A stretch of 7,176 nucleotides of DNA. It comes from Bacillota bacterium (GTDB taxonomy: Bacteria > Bacillota > Clostridia > Oscillospirales > Ruminococcaceae). Positions 5,702-7,176 of this stretch are shown one piece after another. The stretch covers positions 1 through 7,176 of the forward strand of contig JAEZVA010000026.1 in assembly GCA_023443315.1 (NCBI GenBank), written 5' to 3'. Within the stretch, counting starts at the first letter, position 1, and each line of letters opens with the position of its first letter. Under the pieces are notes generated by a model. That model was not told the DNA's origin, made no database searches, and saw only the letters and a program-made list of their open reading frames with translations. The translations under genes and the position numbers were made by a program.

Positions 5702-7176
5702 TCAATCGCGGTGCGTGCGGGGCGATTGCTCCCTCTTATACATACGCAGGATGCGGGTGGTGTTGAGTACCGCAATCAGCGTGACACCCACATCGGCAAA
5801 CACAGCGTGCCAGATAGCGCCAAGCCCAATTACGCCAAGGACAAGCACCGCAGCCTTTACGGCAAGCGCAAAAACAATATTGAACACAATCACGCGCATT
5901 GCGCGGCGCGAAAGCCGGATAGCCGCGGGCAGGGAGGAAAGGTTCTCGCTGACGAGCACAGCATCCGCCGCGTCGATGGCAGCGTCCGAGCCAAGACCCA
6001 TTGCAATGCCTACGTCGGCCGCAGCAAGCACGGGTGCGTCGTTGATGCCGTCGCCCACGAACGCGACCGTTTTACTGCGACGTTTTTCCTCCATTAACGC
6101 GTCCACCTTGCCCGAAGGCATCAGGGATGCGTGGTAGCCGTCCGCGCCGCTTTCCTTTGCCACAAGCTGCGCGGCGCGCTCGCTGTCGCCGGTTAGGATG
6201 GATACCCGCCCCACACCCGTTTCACGCAGTGCCGCTACCGCCGCAGCCGCGTCGGGTCGCAGGGTGTCTACAATCTCGATGTAACCGAGCAGCCTGCCGT
6301 TTTCTGCCACATACACGGCGGCAGGGGGGGTATCGTCAAGGGCTACGCCGTGTGCGTGCATCAGGCGCTCGGAGCCGCACAACAGCTCCCCCGCAAGGTG
6401 CTGTGCGCGAATGCCCATGCCTGCCTGCTCCTCAAACGAAAGCACACTGCCGCCGGAAACCGGCGCGCCGTAGTGCGCAACCACTGCCTTAGCGACAGGG
6501 TGGTTTGAGAAGCTTTCGCACAGGGCGGCGAGGCGGACAATCTCTGCCTCGCTGGTGTCCGAAACGCTTACGACGCGCGATACCCGCAGTCTGCCGCTTG
6601 TCAGTGTTCCGGTTTTATCAAACACCACGGCGTCACAGCGCGAAAGCGCCTCCAGATACCGCCCGCCCTTGACCAGTACACCAAGGCGGGATACCGATCC
6701 AATGCCTGCAAAGAATCCGAGCGGTACGGCAATAACAAGTGCGCAGGGGCAAGCGGCAACCAAAAAGATTAGCGAGCGGTACAGCCATGTGGAGAACTCG
6801 CCAAGGTGAAGAAGCGGGGGAACTGCCGCAATGATAACCGCAAGCACAATAACGGCTGGGGTATAGTACCGAGCAAAGCGGGTAATCAGTCGCTCGGTCT
6901 TGCCTTTTTTAGCAAGCGAGCTTTCCACCAGATCGATAATGCGGCTTGCGGTGGAGGTTTTAAAGTCACCCGTGGTCTTACAGGTGAGCAAACCCGCCCC
7001 GTTAACCGTGCCCGACAGCACCCGACTGCCCGGTGCAACCGCCACCGGCACGCTTTCGCCGGTGATGACCGAGTTATCCATATCCGAGCTGCCCGACAGC
7101 ACCACCGCATCGAGCGGCACGCGCTCGCCGGGCTTGATGAGTACGGTTGAACCGATGGGCACGGTCTTCGCAGGCA
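5702..7176 (-). CDS. Heavy-metal-translocating P-type ATPase, P1B-2 (CadA/ZntA) type, 5' end outside window
   Basis: About 490 C-terminal residues are visible. The frame is open to the window edge (PAKTVPIGSTVLIKPGER), so the GTG at 7160-7162 is internal and not a start. Landmarks, by position, are: actuator TGES (7052-7063); a membrane helix near 6809-6871; the metal-binding CPC in its helix (6743-6751); phosphorylation motif DKTGT (6605-6619); the HP dipeptide typical of P1B pumps (6497-6502); hinge GDGINDAP (6032-6055); and two final helices (about 5825-5893 and 5753-5821). The last helices carry Lys (5855-5857, ALAVKA) and Asp (5792-5794, FADVGVT), the pair that in ZntA marks Zn/Cd/Pb transport rather than copper. 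The protein should use ATP to export divalent soft metals across the cytoplasmic membrane. Missing are the first helices and any N-terminal metal-binding domain. No metal regulator gene is visible. Confidence 0.94.
   Translation of the reverse strand, partial: PAKTVPIGSTVLIKPGERVPLDAVVLSGSSDMDNSVITGESVPVAVAPGSRVLSGTVNGAGLLTCKTTGDFKTSTASRIIDLVESSLAKKGKTERLITRFARYYTPAVIVLAVIIAAVPPLLHLGEFSTWLYRSLIFLVAACPCALVIAVPLGFFAGIGSVSRLGVLVKGGRYLEALSRCDAVVFDKTGTLTSGRLRVSRVVSVSDTSEAEIVRLAALCESFSNHPVAKAVVAHYGAPVSGGSVLSFEEQAGMGIRAQHLAGELLCGSERLMHAHGVALDDTPPAAVYVAENGRLLGYIEIVDTLRPDAAAAVAALRETGVGRVSILTGDSERAAQLVAKESGADGYHASLMPSGKVDALMEEKRRSKTVAFVGDGINDAPVLAAADVGIAMGLGSDAAIDAADAVLVSENLSSLPAAIRLSRRAMRVIVFNIVFALAVKAAVLVLGVIGLGAIWHAVFADVGVTLIAVLNTTRILRMYKREQSPRTHRD

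Noticed and set aside
5558..6097. 179-residue + strand ORF overlapping the end of spoIID and the metal ATPase
   Set aside because: It runs antisense through the terminator hairpin and the conserved C-terminal helices of the ATPase; its protein is low-complexity with no recognisable domain.
7160..7162. GTG as the translation start of the metal ATPase
   Set aside because: The frame stays open to the window edge and the codons upstream (PAKT) continue the conserved actuator-domain sequence, so it is an internal valine.

Overview
The window looks like chromosomal DNA from an endospore-forming Firmicute of class Clostridia, probably an Oscillospirales/Ruminococcaceae-type organism. The evidence is a spoIID-type sporulation gene, strong purine-rich Shine-Dalgarno sites, two genes starting with TTG, a GntR(YtrA)-ABC transporter cassette typical of Firmicutes, and moderate GC content. 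The placement is inference from gene content, not from a database search.

Layout, left to right. (1) Positions 1-1693, + strand: the tail of a YtrA-type GntR repressor, an ABC ATPase and a six-helix ABC-2 permease, joined by 4-bp and 7-bp overlaps as one operon, which ends at a strong hairpin (1713-1746). (2) Positions 1769-2623, - strand: an unrecognised multi-spanning membrane protein with a TTG start and its own good sigma-A-like promoter (2659-2687). (3) Positions 2749-4131, - strand: a 460-residue citrate synthase with all catalytic residues, ending at a hairpin (2692-2720) that lies just upstream of the membrane gene's promoter. (4) Positions 4132-4461: a 330-bp divergent intergenic region holding a 17-bp palindrome and a roughly 90-bp imperfect inverted repeat. 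(5) Positions 4462-5589, + strand: a SpoIID/LytB-domain protein, followed by a long GC-rich hairpin (5625-5667). (6) Positions 5702-7176, - strand: the C-terminal ~490 residues of a P1B-type heavy-metal ATPase whose membrane residues fit the Zn/Cd/Pb class; its N-terminus lies beyond the window.

These are five separate transcription units rather than one system. The GntR-ABC cassette is probably an autoregulated stress or antimicrobial-response exporter. Citrate synthase feeds 2-oxoglutarate/glutamate synthesis. SpoIID remodels septal peptidoglycan during engulfment, and the P-type ATPase exports metal. I see no phage, IS, CRISPR, tRNA or rRNA signal. No clearly new system is visible. The least explained items are the structured intergenic region at 4205-4363 and the unknown membrane protein.
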